Part shown: positions 1 through 11,323 of the stretch, piece after piece
How positions within the stretch are numbered: the first letter of the stretch is position 1
Layout: the number at the start of each line of letters is the position of its first letter
DNA from: Rhodocyclaceae bacterium
GTDB lineage: Bacteria; Pseudomonadota; Gammaproteobacteria; Burkholderiales; Rhodocyclaceae
Assembly (NCBI GenBank): GCA_008080565.1
Contig: VIKE01000017.1
Coordinates: 1 to 64,000 of the forward strand
Direction of reading: 5' to 3'
Length of the DNA: 64,000 bases
Position numbers and translations under genes: made by a program
Notes under the pieces: generated by a model
Database searches by the model: none
The model's input: the letters and a program-made list of their open reading frames with translations, nothing else
Told to the model about the DNA's origin: nothing

Positions 1-857
1 GCCTTGCCCTGCTGGACTTCCTTGTTCTGCGGAATCAGGAACTCGAGCGCGGCGTAGATACCCTTGAGTTCGCGGCCCGGGACCGGCAGATCGCGCGGCA
101 CTTCAGAGCCGGCAGCCAGAATCACCGCGTCGAAATCCTTCTTGAGTTGGTCAGCCGAAACGAAAGTGGTCGCATCGTTGTTGATGCCGGCCGGCACGTT
201 CTTGTCACCGATCACGACCTTGGTCTTGAAGGTGACGCCTTCGGCTTCCATCTGGGCGACGCGGCGGTCGACCAGGGTCTTTTCCATCTTGAAGTCGGGA
301 ATACCGTAGGCGAGCAGGCCGCCGAGACGATCGCTCTTCTCGAAAACGGTCACGTCATGACCGACACGCGCCAGCTGCTGAGCGGCAGCCAGACCAGCCG
401 GGCCAGAACCAACGATGGCGACCTTCTTGCCGGTCTTCGATTTCGGCGGCTGCGGTACGACCCAACCCATGTCCCAACCCTTGTCGATGATGAAATGTTC
501 AATCGACTTGATGCCTACCGGCGCGGCGTTGATGCCAAGCGTACAGGCGGCTTCGCAGGGCGCCGGACAGATGCGGCCGGTGAAATCCGGGAAGTTGTTG
601 GTAGAGTGCAGCACTTCCAGCGCCTGCTTCCAGTTGCCGCGGTAAACCAGGTCATTCCAGTCGGGAATGATGTTGTTCACCGGGCAGCCGTTGTTGCAGA
701 ACGGGATGCCGCAATCCATGCAACGCGCGCCCTGGATCTTGGCCTCGTCGTCCGACAAGGTGTGGACGAATTCCTTGTAATGCTTCAGGCGCTGCTCAAC
801 CGGGTCGTAACCCTCGGACAGGCGCTCGAATTCCATGAAGCCAGTCGGCTTGCCCAT
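1..857 (-). CDS. gltD: Glutamate synthase small subunit, partial (C-terminus outside window)
   Basis: The small subunit of NADPH-dependent glutamate synthase passes electrons from NADPH through FAD and Fe-S clusters to the large subunit. About 285 N-terminal residues are visible, starting [13 protein letters not shown]. The N-terminal Fe-S ligands are clear: [17 protein letters not shown] near residue 47 and CPAPCEAAC near residue 98. The FAD-binding motif [14 protein letters not shown] follows near residue 147. The start codon shares one base with the stop of gltB upstream (TAATG), so the two are translationally coupled. The gene runs off the left edge, so the NADPH-binding half cannot be judged. 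Identification is secure from motifs and from its gltB neighbour. Confidence 0.95.
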   Translation of the reverse strand, partial: MGKPTGFMEFERLSEGYDPVEQRLKHYKEFVHTLSDDEAKIQGARCMDCGIPFCNNGCPVNNIIPDWNDLVYRGNWKQALEVLHSTNNFPDFTGRICPAPCEAACTLGINAAPVGIKSIEHFIIDKGWDMGWVVPQPPKSKTGKKVAIVGSGPAGLAAAQQLARVGHDVTVFEKSDRLGGLLAYGIPDFKMEKTLVDRRVAQMEAEGVTFKTKVVIGDKNVPAGINNDATTFVSADQLKKDFDAVILAAGSEVPRDLPVPGRELKGIYAALEFLIPQNKEVQQGK

Positions 858-3800
858 TATGCAGCCTCCTTCTGTGCAGCAGCGGCCATCTCGGTGAGGG
901 CGCGCTTGTATTCGTGCGGATAGACTTTGACGAACTTCTCGCGGTAAGCATCCCAGTTGGCCAGAATGGCCTTGGCGGTCGCGCTACCGGTGTATTCGGC
1001 GTGACGGGTGATCAGTTCCTTGAGCTGGATTTCGTCAGCGACGCCGAGATGCTGCGGTTCGCCAGCGGCAATACGGGATGCCGGCAAGACCTTCTCGAGC
1101 GCCACCTGGGCGAGATTACAGCGATGCTTGAAACTGCCATCCTCATCCAGCACGTAGGCGATACCACCCGACATGCCAGCTGCAAAATTACGCCCGGTCA
1201 TGCCCAGCACAGCGACAGTGCCACCGGTCATGTATTCGCAACCATGATCGCCAACACCTTCGACAACCGCCGTCCCACCCGAGTTGCGGACGCAGAAACG
1301 TTCGCCGCCGACACCGGCGAGGAAAGCCTCGCCTTCGGTCGCACCGTACATGACGGTGTTGCCGCAAATGATGTTCTGCTGCGTATCACCACGGAAATCC
1401 GGGCTCGGCTTGATGATGATGCGGCCACCCGACAAACCCTTGCCGACGTAGTCATTGCCTTCACCAGTCAACTCCAGCGTTACCCCCTTGGCCAGGAAGG
1501 CACCGAAGGCCTGACCGGCAGTGCCGGTCAGCTTGACGTGGATGGTATCGTCCGGCAGGCCGGCATGGCCATAGCGACGGGCCACTTCACCCGACAGCAT
1601 GGTGCCGCAGGTGCGGTTGACGTTGATAATGGTCGTTTCGATCTGGACCTTTTGGCCCTTTTCGAGAGCCGGCTTGGCCTGGGCGATCAATTTGTGGTCG
1701 AGCGCTTTCTCGAGGCCGTGATCCTGGCCTTCCGTATGCAGGCGCGGCACATCGGCTGGCACATTCGGTTGGAAGAATATCTTGGAGAAATCCAGACCCT
1801 TGGCCTTCCAGTGATCGATGCCGGCGCGCATGTCGAGCAGGTCGGCACGGCCGACCAGATCGTCGAACTTGCGAACGCCAAGCTGAGCCATGATCTCGCG
1901 AACTTCTTCGGCAACGAAGAAGAAGAAATTGACGACATGCTCGGGTTGACCGGAGAAGCGCTTGCGCAGCACCGGATCCTGAGTGGCCACACCGACCGGG
2001 CAGGTATTCAGGTGGCACTTGCGCATCATGATGCAACCTTCGACCACCAGCGGCGCGGTGGCAAAGCCGAACTCGTCGGCGCCGAGCAGGGCACCGATCA
2101 CGACGTCACGGCCAGTCTTCATCTGGCCATCAACCTGAACGCGGATACGCGAACGCAGACGATTGAGCACCAGCGTCTGCTGGGTTTCGGACAAGCCGAG
2201 TTCCCACGGCGTGCCGGCATGCTTGATCGAGGACTGCGGCGAAGCACCGGTGCCACCGTCAAAACCAGCGATCACGACGTGATCGGCCTTTGCCTTGGCA
2301 ACACCGGCAGCAACCGTGCCGACACCGACTTCGGAGACCAGCTTGACCGAGATGGAGGCCTTCGAATTGGCATTCTTCAGGTCATGAATGAGCTGCGCCA
2401 GGTCTTCGATGGAGTAGATGTCATGGTGCGGCGGTGGCGAAATGAGGCCGACGCCTGGCACCGAGTGACGCAGGAAGCCGATGTACTCGGAAACCTTGTG
2501 GCCCGGCAACTGGCCGCCCTCACCCGGCTTGGCACCTTGCGCCATCTTGATCTGGATCTGGTCGGCATTGACCAGATACTCGGTGGTCACACCAAAGCGA
2601 CCGGAGGCAACCTGCTTGATGGCGGAGCGCAGTGAATCACCTTCCTTGAAGGTGTAATCGCGTTCGATACGCGAAGCACCAACCACTTCGGACAGCGTTT
2701 GACCAGCCTTGAGCGGCACAAAACGCTTGGCGTCCTCACCACCTTCGCCGGTATTCGACTTGCCGCCGATGCGGTTCATGGCGATGGCCAGCGTGGTGTG
2801 CGCTTCTGTCGAAATCGAGCCAAGCGACATGGCACCAGTGGCGAAGCGTTTGACGATTTCCTTGGCGGATTCGACTTCTTCGAGCGGAATGGATGCACCG
2901 GTGGGTTTGAATTCGAACAGGCCGCGCAGCGTCAGGTGACGCTTGGTCTGATCATTGATCAGCTTGGCGTATTCCTTGTAGGTCTCGTACTTGCCGGAGC
3001 GGGTCGAGTGCTGCAGCTTGGCAATCGAATCCGGCGTCCACATGTGTTCTTCACCGCGGATGCGATAAGCGTATTCACCACCGGCATCGAGCATGTTGGC
3101 CAGCACTGGATCGGCCGAGAAGGCTTCGCTATGCAAACGAATGGCTTCTTCTGCCACTTCAAAGACGCCAATACCTTCGACATTGGACGGCGTGCCAGTA
3201 AAGTATTTCTCGATAAAATCCTTCTGTAGGCCGATGGCTTCGAAGATCTGGGCGCCCGTGTAGGACATGTAGGTGGAGATACCCATCTTCGACATGACCT
3301 TCATGAGGCCCTTGCCGATTGCCTTGACATAGTTCTTGGCGTACTTCTCGGCCTTCTCTGCATCGCCCTTGGCGAAGCCGGCGATGGTTTCGAGCGCCAC
3401 ATAAGGGTGGACAGCCTCGGCACCGTAACCGCCCAACAAGGCGAAGTGATGGGTTTCTCGGGCCGAACCAGTCTCGACCACGAGGCCGGCGCTGGTGCGC
3501 AGGCCCTTCTTGACCAAGTGCTGGTGAATAGCCGACGTGGCGAGTAGCGCCGGGATGGCGACATGCTCGGCATCGACCTTGCGATCAGAGACGATCAGGA
3601 TATTGGCACCGGAACGAACCGCATCTTCAGCATCAGCAGCCAGCGAAGCGAGGCGCGCCTCGATACCGTCCTTGCCCCAGGCGACCGGGTAACAAATATC
3701 CAGCTCAAAGGAGTGGAACTTGTTGGAGGTATATTTCTCGATGTTACGCAGCTTTTCCATGTCGTCGAAGGACAACACGGGTTGCGACACTTCAAGACGT

Positions 3801-5503
3801 ATGGGCGGGTTGATGTCGTTGGTGTTGAGCAGATTCGGCTTCGGTCCGATGAAGGACACCAGCGACATGACCAGTTCTTCGCGGATCGGGTCGATCGGCG
3901 GGTTGGTCACCTGAGCAAATAGCTGTTTGAAGTACGTGTAGAGCGTCTTGTTCTTGGCCGACAACACCGGTAAGGCAGAGTCGGTACCCATCGAACCAGT
4001 GGCTTCTTCGCCATTCTGGACCATCGGTTCAAGAATGATCTTGACATCTTCCTGCGTGTAACCGAATGCCTGCTGGCGATCAAGCAGAGAAGCAGCAGGG
4101 GCCGAGCATTTTTCATGCGGTGCCGGCACTTCGTCGAGCTTGATACGAATCTTTTCGATCCACTCGCGATAGGGCTTGGCGTTTGCCAAAGAATCCTTGA
4201 GTTCCTTGTCGTCGATGATGCGGCCCTGCTCCATATCGATCAGGAACATCTTGCCCGGCTGGAGGCGCCACTTCTTGACGATTTTCTTTTCCGGAATCGG
4301 CAGTACGCCAGATTCTGAAGCCATCACGACGAGGTCGTCATCGGTAACCAGATAACGGGCCGGACGCAGGCCGTTACGGTCAAGTGTCGCGCCGATCTGG
4401 CGACCGTCGGTGAAAGCCACCGCAGCAGGGCCGTCCCACGGCTCCATCATCGCGGCGTGGTATTCGTAGAAGGCACGACGATTCTCGTCCATCTGCGAGT
4501 GCTTTTCCCAAGCTTCCGGAATCATCAGCATGACCGCCTGGGCCAGCGAGTAGCCTCCGCCCATAACCAGCAGTTCGAGCGCATTGTCGAAGGAAGCTGA
4601 GTCGGACTGTCCGGGATAATGCAGCGGCCAGACCTTTTTCAGGTCATCACCGAGAATCGGCGAGGAGATCGCCTGTTCACGGGCCTTGAACCAGTTAACG
4701 TTGCCACGCACCGTGTTGATTTCGCCGTTATGGGCGATGTAGCGGAACGGATGGGCCAGATCCCAGGTCGGGAAGGTGTTGGTCGAAAAACGCTGGTGCA
4801 CCATGGCGAGCGCGGAAACTGTGCGCTTGTCCTGCAGGTCAAGGTAGTACACGCCAACCTGGTCGGCCAGCAACAGCCCCTTGTAGTTTACCGTGCGGGC
4901 AGAAAAGGACGGGACGTAGAATTCCTGACCGAACTTGAGCTTCAGTGACTTGATCGCGTTGGCTGCACGGCGACGAATGATGTAAAGCTTGCGCTCGAGG
5001 GCATCCGTCACAAAAACATCCGGACCGCGACCAACGAATACCTGGCGAATCACCGGTTCCTTGGCGCGCACGGTCGGCGACATGGGCATATCGCAATTGA
5101 CTGGCACATCACGCCAGCCAAGTAGAACCTGACCCTCGGCAACGATCGACCGCTCAATCTCTTCGATGCAGGCGTGGCGCGAAGCAGCCTCCTGCGGCAA
5201 GAAAACCATGCCCACACCGTACTCGCCGGCGGGCGGCAATTCCACGCCCTGACGCGCCATTTCTTCGCGATAGAACTGGTCCGGAATCTGGATCAAAATG
5301 CCCGCGCCGTCCCCCTGCAAAGGATCGGCGCCAACGGCACCGCGGTGATCGATATTCTTCAGGATCAACAAACCCTGCTCGACGATGCTATGGTTTTTCT
5401 GACCTTTGACATGGGCGACAAAACCCACGCCACAAGCATCGTGCTCATTGGCTGGGTCGTACAAACCCTGCCGCTCAGGTACTCCCGGTTCCATCACACG
5501 CAT
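857..5503 (-). CDS. gltB: Glutamate synthase large subunit
   Basis: This subunit hydrolyses glutamine and transfers the ammonia to 2-oxoglutarate, giving two glutamates; it is central to ammonia assimilation. The protein has 1548 residues, the usual length. After a 23-residue propeptide comes the class II amidotransferase nucleophile, Cys24 in [10 protein letters not shown]. The FMN-binding synthase domain lies roughly between residues 830 and 1230 and holds the 3Fe-4S cysteines in [15 protein letters not shown] near residue 1155. The C-terminal quarter is the Gly-rich beta-helix domain. It is the first gene of a gltBD operon. The long antisense frames over this gene are codon-bias shadows. 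Confidence 0.97.
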   Translation of the reverse strand: MRVMEPGVPERQGLYDPANEHDACGVGFVAHVKGQKNHSIVEQGLLILKNIDHRGAVGADPLQGDGAGILIQIPDQFYREEMARQGVELPPAGEYGVGMVFLPQEAASRHACIEEIERSIVAEGQVLLGWRDVPVNCDMPMSPTVRAKEPVIRQVFVGRGPDVFVTDALERKLYIIRRRAANAIKSLKLKFGQEFYVPSFSARTVNYKGLLLADQVGVYYLDLQDKRTVSALAMVHQRFSTNTFPTWDLAHPFRYIAHNGEINTVRGNVNWFKAREQAISSPILGDDLKKVWPLHYPGQSDSASFDNALELLVMGGGYSLAQAVMLMIPEAWEKHSQMDENRRAFYEYHAAMMEPWDGPAAVAFTDGRQIGATLDRNGLRPARYLVTDDDLVVMASESGVLPIPEKKIVKKWRLQPGKMFLIDMEQGRIIDDKELKDSLANAKPYREWIEKIRIKLDEVPAPHEKCSAPAASLLDRQQAFGYTQEDVKIILEPMVQNGEEATGSMGTDSALPVLSAKNKTLYTYFKQLFAQVTNPPIDPIREELVMSLVSFIGPKPNLLNTNDINPPIRLEVSQPVLSFDDMEKLRNIEKYTSNKFHSFELDICYPVAWGKDGIEARLASLAADAEDAVRSGANILIVSDRKVDAEHVAIPALLATSAIHQHLVKKGLRTSAGLVVETGSARETHHFALLGGYGAEAVHPYVALETIAGFAKGDAEKAEKYAKNYVKAIGKGLMKVMSKMGISTYMSYTGAQIFEAIGLQKDFIEKYFTGTPSNVEGIGVFEVAEEAIRLHSEAFSADPVLANMLDAGGEYAYRIRGEEHMWTPDSIAKLQHSTRSGKYETYKEYAKLINDQTKRHLTLRGLFEFKPTGASIPLEEVESAKEIVKRFATGAMSLGSISTEAHTTLAIAMNRIGGKSNTGEGGEDAKRFVPLKAGQTLSEVVGASRIERDYTFKEGDSLRSAIKQVASGRFGVTTEYLVNADQIQIKMAQGAKPGEGGQLPGHKVSEYIGFLRHSVPGVGLISPPPHHDIYSIEDLAQLIHDLKNANSKASISVKLVSEVGVGTVAAGVAKAKADHVVIAGFDGGTGASPQSSIKHAGTPWELGLSETQQTLVLNRLRSRIRVQVDGQMKTGRDVVIGALLGADEFGFATAPLVVEGCIMMRKCHLNTCPVGVATQDPVLRKRFSGQPEHVVNFFFFVAEEVREIMAQLGVRKFDDLVGRADLLDMRAGIDHWKAKGLDFSKIFFQPNVPADVPRLHTEGQDHGLEKALDHKLIAQAKPALEKGQKVQIETTIINVNRTCGTMLSGEVARRYGHAGLPDDTIHVKLTGTAGQAFGAFLAKGVTLELTGEGNDYVGKGLSGGRIIIKPSPDFRGDTQQNIICGNTVMYGATEGEAFLAGVGGERFCVRNSGGTAVVEGVGDHGCEYMTGGTVAVLGMTGRNFAAGMSGGIAYVLDEDGSFKHRCNLAQVALEKVLPASRIAAGEPQHLGVADEIQLKELITRHAEYTGSATAKAILANWDAYREKFVKVYPHEYKRALTEMAAAAQKEAA

Positions 5504-5681
5504 TCCTTCAAATAACTTGGCCGCTGAATATTAGCCAACGTTGAAAAAAGCCGAACATCATATTTTCTGCATCGGCCTGTAGGAAAATTAGAGGCAACCA
5601 TCAAATATACTGGCAAACCCCTGTCAATTCAAGATGCTGCAACGCACCAACTAAGCACACCTAGGAAAGACGACTCCCTGT

Positions 5682-6767
5682 TCAGGTGCATCTGGCCTCA
5701 ATGGCAGCGCTGATCTGCGCATCGCTAGCTTGATCAGAAACGATAGCCCTGCCGATTTCCTGCAGAAGAACCAAACGGAGTTTCCCATCCTGCACCTTCT
5801 TGTCATGGCTCATCAACTCGAGATATCTGGCTGCGCCCAGCCTGGGTCCAAATACTGGCAAGCCGGCACGAACAAAAATGTGCTCAATGCGCTTGACCGT
5901 CTTTTCATCCAGCCATCCCAACTGACGCGACAACTCCGCAGCAATTAATGTGCCGGCGGCAATAGCCTCGCCATGCAACCAATCACCGTACCCCATGCCC
6001 GTTTCAATCGCATGCCCAAAGGTATGCCCCAGATTGAGCAGTGCCCGCTCTCCGGTTTCTTTTTCGTCCGCCACGACAACCTCGGCCTTGTTGGCACAAG
6101 ACCGGTGAATTGCATAGGTTAGCGCCGATGGATCCCGCGCCAACAGGTTCTCGAGATTCGCTTCTAGCCAGACGTAAAACTCAACATCTCGGATCAGTCC
6201 GTATTTGATTACCTCGGCCAAACCTGCCTTTAACTCCCGCTCAGGCAGTGTGTTGAGCGTCGTAATATCGGCAAGAACTAGCTTTGGCTGATAGAACGCG
6301 CCAATCATGTTCTTGCCTAGCGGGTGATTGATCGCCGTCTTGCCACCAACCGAAGAGTCAACCTGGGACAAAAGAGTAGTCGGCACCTGAATAAAAGGCA
6401 TTCCTCGTTGGTAACACGCAGCTGCAAAGCCCCCCATGTCGCCAATAACCCCGCCGCCCAGAGCAATTAAAGTTGTTCCGCGCTCACAGCGCGCACTCAA
6501 CAGGGCATCAAAGATCAAGTTCAGGGTTTCCCATGTCTTGAACTGCTCACCATCCGGCAACACCACTGGCAGAACTGAAATCCCTCCGCTTTCCAAGGTA
6601 GACCGAAGCACCTCGAGATACAGGGGAGCAACTGTAGTGTTCGTTACCACTACAACTTTTTTTTGCTTGATGTAAGGCAGAATCAATTCGACCTGCGTAA
6701 TAACCCCGGTTCCGATATGGATCGGGTACGAACGATCACCCAAGGCGACGTTGAGTGTTTCTATCAT
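5682..6767 (-). CDS. aroB: 3-dehydroquinate synthase
   Basis: It converts DAHP to 3-dehydroquinate, the second step of the shikimate pathway, using NAD and a divalent metal. The family's NAD-binding stretch is present ([14 protein letters not shown], then [17 protein letters not shown]), and so are the metal-ligand histidines in [11 protein letters not shown] and LHGEAIA. I place the start at the ATG that overlaps the aroK stop as ATGA, giving [16 protein letters not shown], the usual family N-terminus. A second in-frame ATG lies nine bases upstream at 6776. It is translationally coupled to aroK. Confidence 0.95.
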   Translation of the reverse strand: MIETLNVALGDRSYPIHIGTGVITQVELILPYIKQKKVVVVTNTTVAPLYLEVLRSTLESGGISVLPVVLPDGEQFKTWETLNLIFDALLSARCERGTTLIALGGGVIGDMGGFAAACYQRGMPFIQVPTTLLSQVDSSVGGKTAINHPLGKNMIGAFYQPKLVLADITTLNTLPERELKAGLAEVIKYGLIRDVEFYVWLEANLENLLARDPSALTYAIHRSCANKAEVVVADEKETGERALLNLGHTFGHAIETGMGYGDWLHGEAIAAGTLIAAELSRQLGWLDEKTVKRIEHIFVRAGLPVFGPRLGAARYLELMSHDKKVQDGKLRLVLLQEIGRAIVSDQASDAQISAAIEARCT

Positions 6768-7291
6768 GTTGAGCATTGACGGTTAAATTCTCTCAGGAGA
6801 TGCAACACGATTCCGGATGCAACCAAACGGCCGCCATCCACCACTATGTGAGCAGCATCTCGGTACAGCGGGTCTCGTACGGCATGTAATTCCTCCAACT
6901 TGGCAAGCGGATCCGCAACGTGCAGCAACGGGCGATTGCGATCATGCCGAGTGCGTTCGAAAAGCAAAACCGGTGGAACATTCAGATATACCACCCACCC
7001 GGTCTCGTGCAGCCTGCGACGATTTTCCGGATTCATTACGACGCCCCCGCCGGTAGCCATTACGATGCTGGACGATTCAGTAAGCTCCTGAATTGTCTGA
7101 GCCTCCCGTCGCCGGAAACCATCCTCACCTTCAATTTCGAAGATCGTAGGAATTGGCACACCGGTGCGCTCGACAATCTCGTGATCAGAATCAAAGAATG
7201 GCCGAGCCAAGCGCTTCGCCAATTGACGACCGACAGTTGTTTTGCCAGCCCCCATTAGCCCGACAAGATAGATGTTGCGACGATTTTCCAC
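6764..7291 (-). CDS. aroK: Shikimate kinase
   Basis: It phosphorylates shikimate with ATP. At 175 residues it matches the family. The Walker A motif is [15 protein letters not shown] near residue 11, followed by the shikimate-binding [11 protein letters not shown] near residue 35 and the GGG motif (MATGGGVVM) near residue 80. The conserved Arg-rich lid ([12 protein letters not shown]) is near residue 112. It is coupled to aroB by a 4-base overlap. It lies downstream of pilQ, as in many proteobacteria, but a terminator hairpin separates it from pilQ, so aroKB probably also has its own promoter. Confidence 0.95.
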   Translation of the reverse strand: MENRRNIYLVGLMGAGKTTVGRQLAKRLARPFFDSDHEIVERTGVPIPTIFEIEGEDGFRRREAQTIQELTESSSIVMATGGGVVMNPENRRRLHETGWVVYLNVPPVLLFERTRHDRNRPLLHVADPLAKLEELHAVRDPLYRDAAHIVVDGGRLVASGIVLHLLREFNRQCST

Positions 7292-7322
7292 GTTCGGATT
7301 TTAGCCGACTACCCGCAAAGCA

Positions 7323-7352
7323 CAAAAAAACAGGGCCGGCATCGCCGACCCC
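7323..7352 (-). terminator. Rho-independent terminator after pilQ
   Basis: Read on the minus strand, an 8-bp stem (GGGTCGGC pairing with GCCGGCCC, one G-T pair) with a 3-base loop is followed by a run of seven T. It lies just after the pilQ stop and before aroK, so it should end much of the pilMNOPQ transcript. Confidence 0.8.
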
Positions 7353-7374
7353 GTGAGTTCTGGGTTATTCGCAA

Positions 7375-9573
7375 TTAGTCGAATCGCATTTTGTCTGAAA
7401 TCACACGTGGCGTAATGAAAATAAGCAACTCGCGTCGTTTCCCCGTGTCGTTTTTATACTTAAAAAGCCAGCCGAGGAACGGTATATCTCCCAACAACGG
7501 GACTTTATCAACTGTATTCTGGGTATCTGTAATAAAGACACCGCCAATGACTACAGTACCACCATTCTCAACCACAACGTTGGTTTCTACAATTGAGCTC
7601 TTAATTGGTGGATTGAGAAATCCGTTGACGCTAACAGCCTTAGTCCAGTCTGGCTCTTCTTTTTTCACGACCAGATTCATCCTAACCGTTCCCTCTGGAG
7701 TAATCTGAGGAGTTGCCTCAAGAGAAAGTTTCGCCGGCTTGAATGCAACAGTATACGTCCCTGCCCCACCACCACTGCCAGGTTGAAAACTGATGTAAGG
7801 CACCTCCGTACCGTCTTCAATTTTTGCCTTAACATTGTTTGCCGTAACAACACGTGGACTTGAAATAATTTTCCCTATCCCATCCGACTCTAAGGCTGCA
7901 AGTTCCACATTGAGAATGCGCGTTAGCGAAGAGTTAAATAGAGAAAAAGCAAGAGCCCCTCCGGTAGAAGGAACCGGCAGATTTACGCCTACCATAGAAT
8001 TCTGAACGAGGGTCGCAGGTGTTGTTGTGGTTACGCCCGTAGAAGATGTCGTCGTAACGGACGGCGTTATCTTCCCCCCAACAACATTTAGTCCAGAACC
8101 CAAAATTTCACTCGACTTGGAATTGATCAAACCCAATTTGGCGCCAATTTCCCTCTTAAAACTGTCTTGAGCCTCAACAATCCGCGCCTCTATTAGGACC
8201 TGTCTGGCGGCGGTATCAATCGACCGAATAAATGTACGAATTTCTTCAAGTTTACTTGGTATGTCATTGATGAAAACAAGATTCGACTGGGGATCGGCAA
8301 CAGCACTCCCTCGCTTACTCAGAATGCGCTGCGCCGCGACATTCACCCCCGCCGCGGCAACCGGCACCTGCGCTGCTCCTGCGCCAGTTAGTGGCAAACC
8401 TGCCAACAACCTCGCCACATCAGCCGCCTTTTGATAGTTCAATTGAAACTGCTCCAACTTGAGGGGCTCAAGTTCGCTAATTTGTTGCTTAGATTCAAAA
8501 TCCAGTTTTTCGCGGGTAGCGATTTCATCGCGTGGGGCTATCAGGATGATATTTCCCTTCTTCCGCATATCAAGTCCCTTTTGCTGGAAGATGATATCGA
8601 TGACTTGGTCGGCTGGAACATCCTTCAATACAAGCGTTGTCGTTCCTGTAACGGTTTCGCTAATGACGGCATTGAGATTCAGTTCTTCGGCCATCAAGCG
8701 CAACAGGGCACGCACGTCACCATTTTGATAATTGATACTAACCCGTGGCCCTTGATAGCCCACCTTCGCCCCTTGAACCAGCTTGTTGGGATCTTCGACA
8801 ATCTGTTTTACTTCAACAATAAACTGGTTGTCACTTTGGTAAGCATTGTGCTCCCACAAGCCTTTTGGCGTAATTATCATCCTGACGTTATCGCCGATTG
8901 CCTTGGTTTCGACTGCCGTAACGGGTGTTGCGAAATCGGTGACGTCCAGCTTGCGACGCAAACGGTCCGGCACCGTCGTTTTCATGAAATCAACCACGAG
9001 ATTGGCACCCTGCTGCCGAATATCAATGCCGGTACCCGTATCACTCAGATCGACGATAATCCGCCCTTCGCCGTCTTTGCCGCGACGAAACAGCACATCG
9101 CTTACCGCATGCTTAGAACCAACCAAGCTCTCCTCTGCAAAGCGGGTCGTTCGTTGTGCTGCGGAATCTGCCAGTCGTTCAATCGGCGAAAGCGTCACAT
9201 ATAGCGACTTGCCATCAAGCCGGGTCTTGTAGTTCATGTTCCGGACAAGATTGAGTACCACTCGCGTGCGATCACCAACCTGCACCACATTCATGCCGCG
9301 CAAATCGCCCTGATTGAATACTTGGCTGGTTTTACCCAAACCGTTTGCGGTCGACTGGAAATCCAGCGCTATTTTTGCGGGATTGGCGACGCTGAAACCT
9401 GGCGGAGGAGAAGCCAACGGCTCCTTAAGATCGATCCGGAGCGCGACCTCGTTCCCTTGTTGGGCAACGTTTACCGCCTCAATAGAGTTCGCCGGCGGAG
9501 CCTCTGCTTGAGCAGAAGACGACAGAGCAAGGCAGGCCGAGGCTACAGCCATCGCATAGGTGATCAATTTCAT
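7375..9573 (-). CDS. pilQ: Type IV pilus secretin PilQ
   Basis: PilQ forms the outer-membrane ring through which type IV pili extend. The protein has 732 residues with a signal peptide (MKLITYAMAVASACLA, cleaved after about residue 23). Two AMIN-type beta domains follow (about 35-110 and 170-260), then the STN/N0-N1 domains (about 290-460) and the secretin domain (about 500-730). The C-terminal secretin signature is visible in VVIGGVFITDT and VPLLGDIPFLGWLFK. It is the last gene of pilMNOPQ, 45 bases after pilP. Confidence 0.96.
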   Translation of the reverse strand: MKLITYAMAVASACLALSSSAQAEAPPANSIEAVNVAQQGNEVALRIDLKEPLASPPPGFSVANPAKIALDFQSTANGLGKTSQVFNQGDLRGMNVVQVGDRTRVVLNLVRNMNYKTRLDGKSLYVTLSPIERLADSAAQRTTRFAEESLVGSKHAVSDVLFRRGKDGEGRIIVDLSDTGTGIDIRQQGANLVVDFMKTTVPDRLRRKLDVTDFATPVTAVETKAIGDNVRMIITPKGLWEHNAYQSDNQFIVEVKQIVEDPNKLVQGAKVGYQGPRVSINYQNGDVRALLRLMAEELNLNAVISETVTGTTTLVLKDVPADQVIDIIFQQKGLDMRKKGNIILIAPRDEIATREKLDFESKQQISELEPLKLEQFQLNYQKAADVARLLAGLPLTGAGAAQVPVAAAGVNVAAQRILSKRGSAVADPQSNLVFINDIPSKLEEIRTFIRSIDTAARQVLIEARIVEAQDSFKREIGAKLGLINSKSSEILGSGLNVVGGKITPSVTTTSSTGVTTTTPATLVQNSMVGVNLPVPSTGGALAFSLFNSSLTRILNVELAALESDGIGKIISSPRVVTANNVKAKIEDGTEVPYISFQPGSGGGAGTYTVAFKPAKLSLEATPQITPEGTVRMNLVVKKEEPDWTKAVSVNGFLNPPIKSSIVETNVVVENGGTVVIGGVFITDTQNTVDKVPLLGDIPFLGWLFKYKNDTGKRRELLIFITPRVISDKMRFD

Positions 9574-9618
9574 TTCTTGCTTCCCTCCTTGCTCTGCAGG
9601 TAGAGCGAGCTCTTGCGC

Positions 9619-10074
9619 TCAGTCTTCCGTATCCGAAATCTGCGTCACCATACCGAAATCGAGGCCCACATAGTCGCCGACCTTGACTTGCTTGACTTTA
9701 TCTTCAACCTGAACAACCGCCATCGGGCGTTTGTTTACATTCATGTAACCGATCATCTTGAGTGACTCAATCGGGTACTTTTCCAGAAGGCTGTTACGGA
9801 CTTCCCGTGCCTCAAAATCGGGTTGAAATGCACCACCCTTGCCAGCGACCTGCTTGTATTTGGACTCCGGTTCTATCTTGTTCGGCTTGAACGGGTCAAT
9901 CGTGGCTTCCATATCGTAGGGAACCGGCTCATAGGGCTTAACCTCCGGCAATTTGGGGACATTCCCACGCATGTCTTTGGTGTTTTCGGCCATCCACTGT
10001 TTCAACTCTTCGTGGTCTCCACCTGCGCAAGCACCGAGGAAACCGCACAGGGCAACAAGCAATATTCGTTTCAC
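9619..10074 (-). CDS. pilP: Type IV pilus assembly lipoprotein PilP
   Basis: PilP is an inner-membrane lipoprotein that bridges the PilNO complex to the secretin PilQ. The protein has 151 residues with a lipobox (LVALCGFLGAC) and a lipidation Cys near residue 16. The C-terminal half is the small beta domain of the family (GYMNVNKRPMAVVQVEDKV). Its start overlaps the pilO stop as ATGA. Confidence 0.94.
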   Translation of the reverse strand: MKRILLVALCGFLGACAGGDHEELKQWMAENTKDMRGNVPKLPEVKPYEPVPYDMEATIDPFKPNKIEPESKYKQVAGKGGAFQPDFEAREVRNSLLEKYPIESLKMIGYMNVNKRPMAVVQVEDKVKQVKVGDYVGLDFGMVTQISDTED

Positions 10075-10754
10075 TTCTTCGCTCCTTGCGCTGCCTTCTT
10101 CTCTTGCTCGGCCTTCTTTTGCTTGGCTATCTCTTCCTCATCCAGATAGCGGAATGTTTTTGTGGTGGCATCCAGCGAGAGCTGTCCACCATCCTTGACG
10201 GGAGCAATGGAAATATTATTCAGGGTAACGATGCGCGGGAGCTTGGCAATGTCGGCTGCAAAAGCCCCGAAGTCATGATACCCCCCATTAATTTTGACGG
10301 TAATCGGCAACTCCGCGTAGAAGTCCTTAACCTGCTCCTGCCCCGGCTTGAACAGCTCGAACTGCAAGCCGCGACCAAGACCAGCTTGGTTTACTTCAAT
10401 AAGTAGCGCCTCAATTTCTGATTTATCGGGCAATTGTTTGAGCAATGCACCGAAGGACCGATCAATTTCGGCGAGTTGCTGGATGTACAAGTCCAGATTT
10501 ACCGCTTGCCGCTTTTTGTCAAGATATTGCTGCTTGAGCGTTTCCTCTTCCCGCTGCTTCGTCTCCAGTTCGGTCAACTGGTCGCTCCAGACAAACCACC
10601 AACCAGCAACGAGAATAGCGGCGAACAGGCCGACCAAGACGGTAATTTTCGGGATCAGCGGCCATGCACCCGGATCATTCGGGTTCATCAGCCTAAAGTC
10701 ATCGGCTATCGACTGGAAATCAACATTGGGCAAGGAAATAGTCTTGGCGTTCAC
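10071..10754 (-). CDS. pilO: Type IV pilus inner-membrane protein PilO
   Basis: PilO pairs with PilN to form the alignment subcomplex of the pilus machine. The protein has 227 residues: a short cytoplasmic N-terminus, one membrane helix (about 32-52, VGLFAAILVAGWWFVW), a coiled coil rich in Glu, Lys and Gln (about 55-110), and a periplasmic ferredoxin-like domain. It overlaps pilN and pilP by four bases each. The charged Lys/Glu/Ala tail is longer than in some homologues. Confidence 0.94.
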   Translation of the reverse strand: MNAKTISLPNVDFQSIADDFRLMNPNDPGAWPLIPKITVLVGLFAAILVAGWWFVWSDQLTELETKQREEETLKQQYLDKKRQAVNLDLYIQQLAEIDRSFGALLKQLPDKSEIEALLIEVNQAGLGRGLQFELFKPGQEQVKDFYAELPITVKINGGYHDFGAFAADIAKLPRIVTLNNISIAPVKDGGQLSLDATTKTFRYLDEEEIAKQKKAEQEKKAAQGAKK

Positions 10755-11323
10755 TTTTTCACCTTCCCATCTTCTTCAGGCTTAACACGGGTGAGGATGA
10801 AGGTCATGCCAAATTCGTTGATTCGACGCCCGTTGATCACAACTGCTTTACTCTCTATCAGTTGCGGGGTTTCTAGCCACGGCGAAGCCTCCAGATTACG
10901 CATCAACGCCGAAATGCGGGCATTTGATTGGGCATGGCCAGAGATACTGACTTTCAGTCCATCCTGTTTCAGTGCCTTAAGGTAAATACCTTCAGGTACC
11001 TGTTTGACCAACTCACTCAACAAATAAACAGTTTCACCACGATCACGTTGCAGGTTTTCAATAACCTGTTTCCGCGAAAGCAAGGCTTGGGTTTGTTCTT
11101 TCAGGCGTTTGATTTGATCAAGTTGCTTATCAAGGACTGCTATTTCCCCCTTGAGGAAATCGTTCGAACTGTCCTGATTACTGATCGCACCACCAATAAG
11201 GGTGTAAACCGCAAACACGATCAACACACCGAGCACAGATACAAGCCCGGACAGTACATAAAACTGCTCGCGCCGAGCCTTTTTCGCCTCTTCGCGATGA
11301 GGAAGGAGGTTGATGCGAATCAT
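10751..11323 (-). CDS. pilN: Type IV pilus inner-membrane protein PilN
   Basis: The protein has 190 residues. The conserved N-terminal segment MIRINLLPHREE, which binds PilM in the cytoplasm, precedes one membrane helix (about 23-46), a coiled coil and a periplasmic domain. Its start codon lies inside the 3' part of the open frame of pilM: the expected pilM stop would overlap this ATG, but pilM is frameshifted here and runs 146 bases into pilN in another frame. Confidence 0.94.
   Translation of the reverse strand: MIRINLLPHREEAKKARREQFYVLSGLVSVLGVLIVFAVYTLIGGAISNQDSSNDFLKGEIAVLDKQLDQIKRLKEQTQALLSRKQVIENLQRDRGETVYLLSELVKQVPEGIYLKALKQDGLKVSISGHAQSNARISALMRNLEASPWLETPQLIESKAVVINGRRINEFGMTFILTRVKPEEDGKVKK

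Noticed and set aside
914-2635. A 573-codon open frame on the strand opposite gltB
   Set aside because: It lies wholly inside gltB, which has all its motifs; the frame is a codon-bias shadow with no ribosome site or domain.
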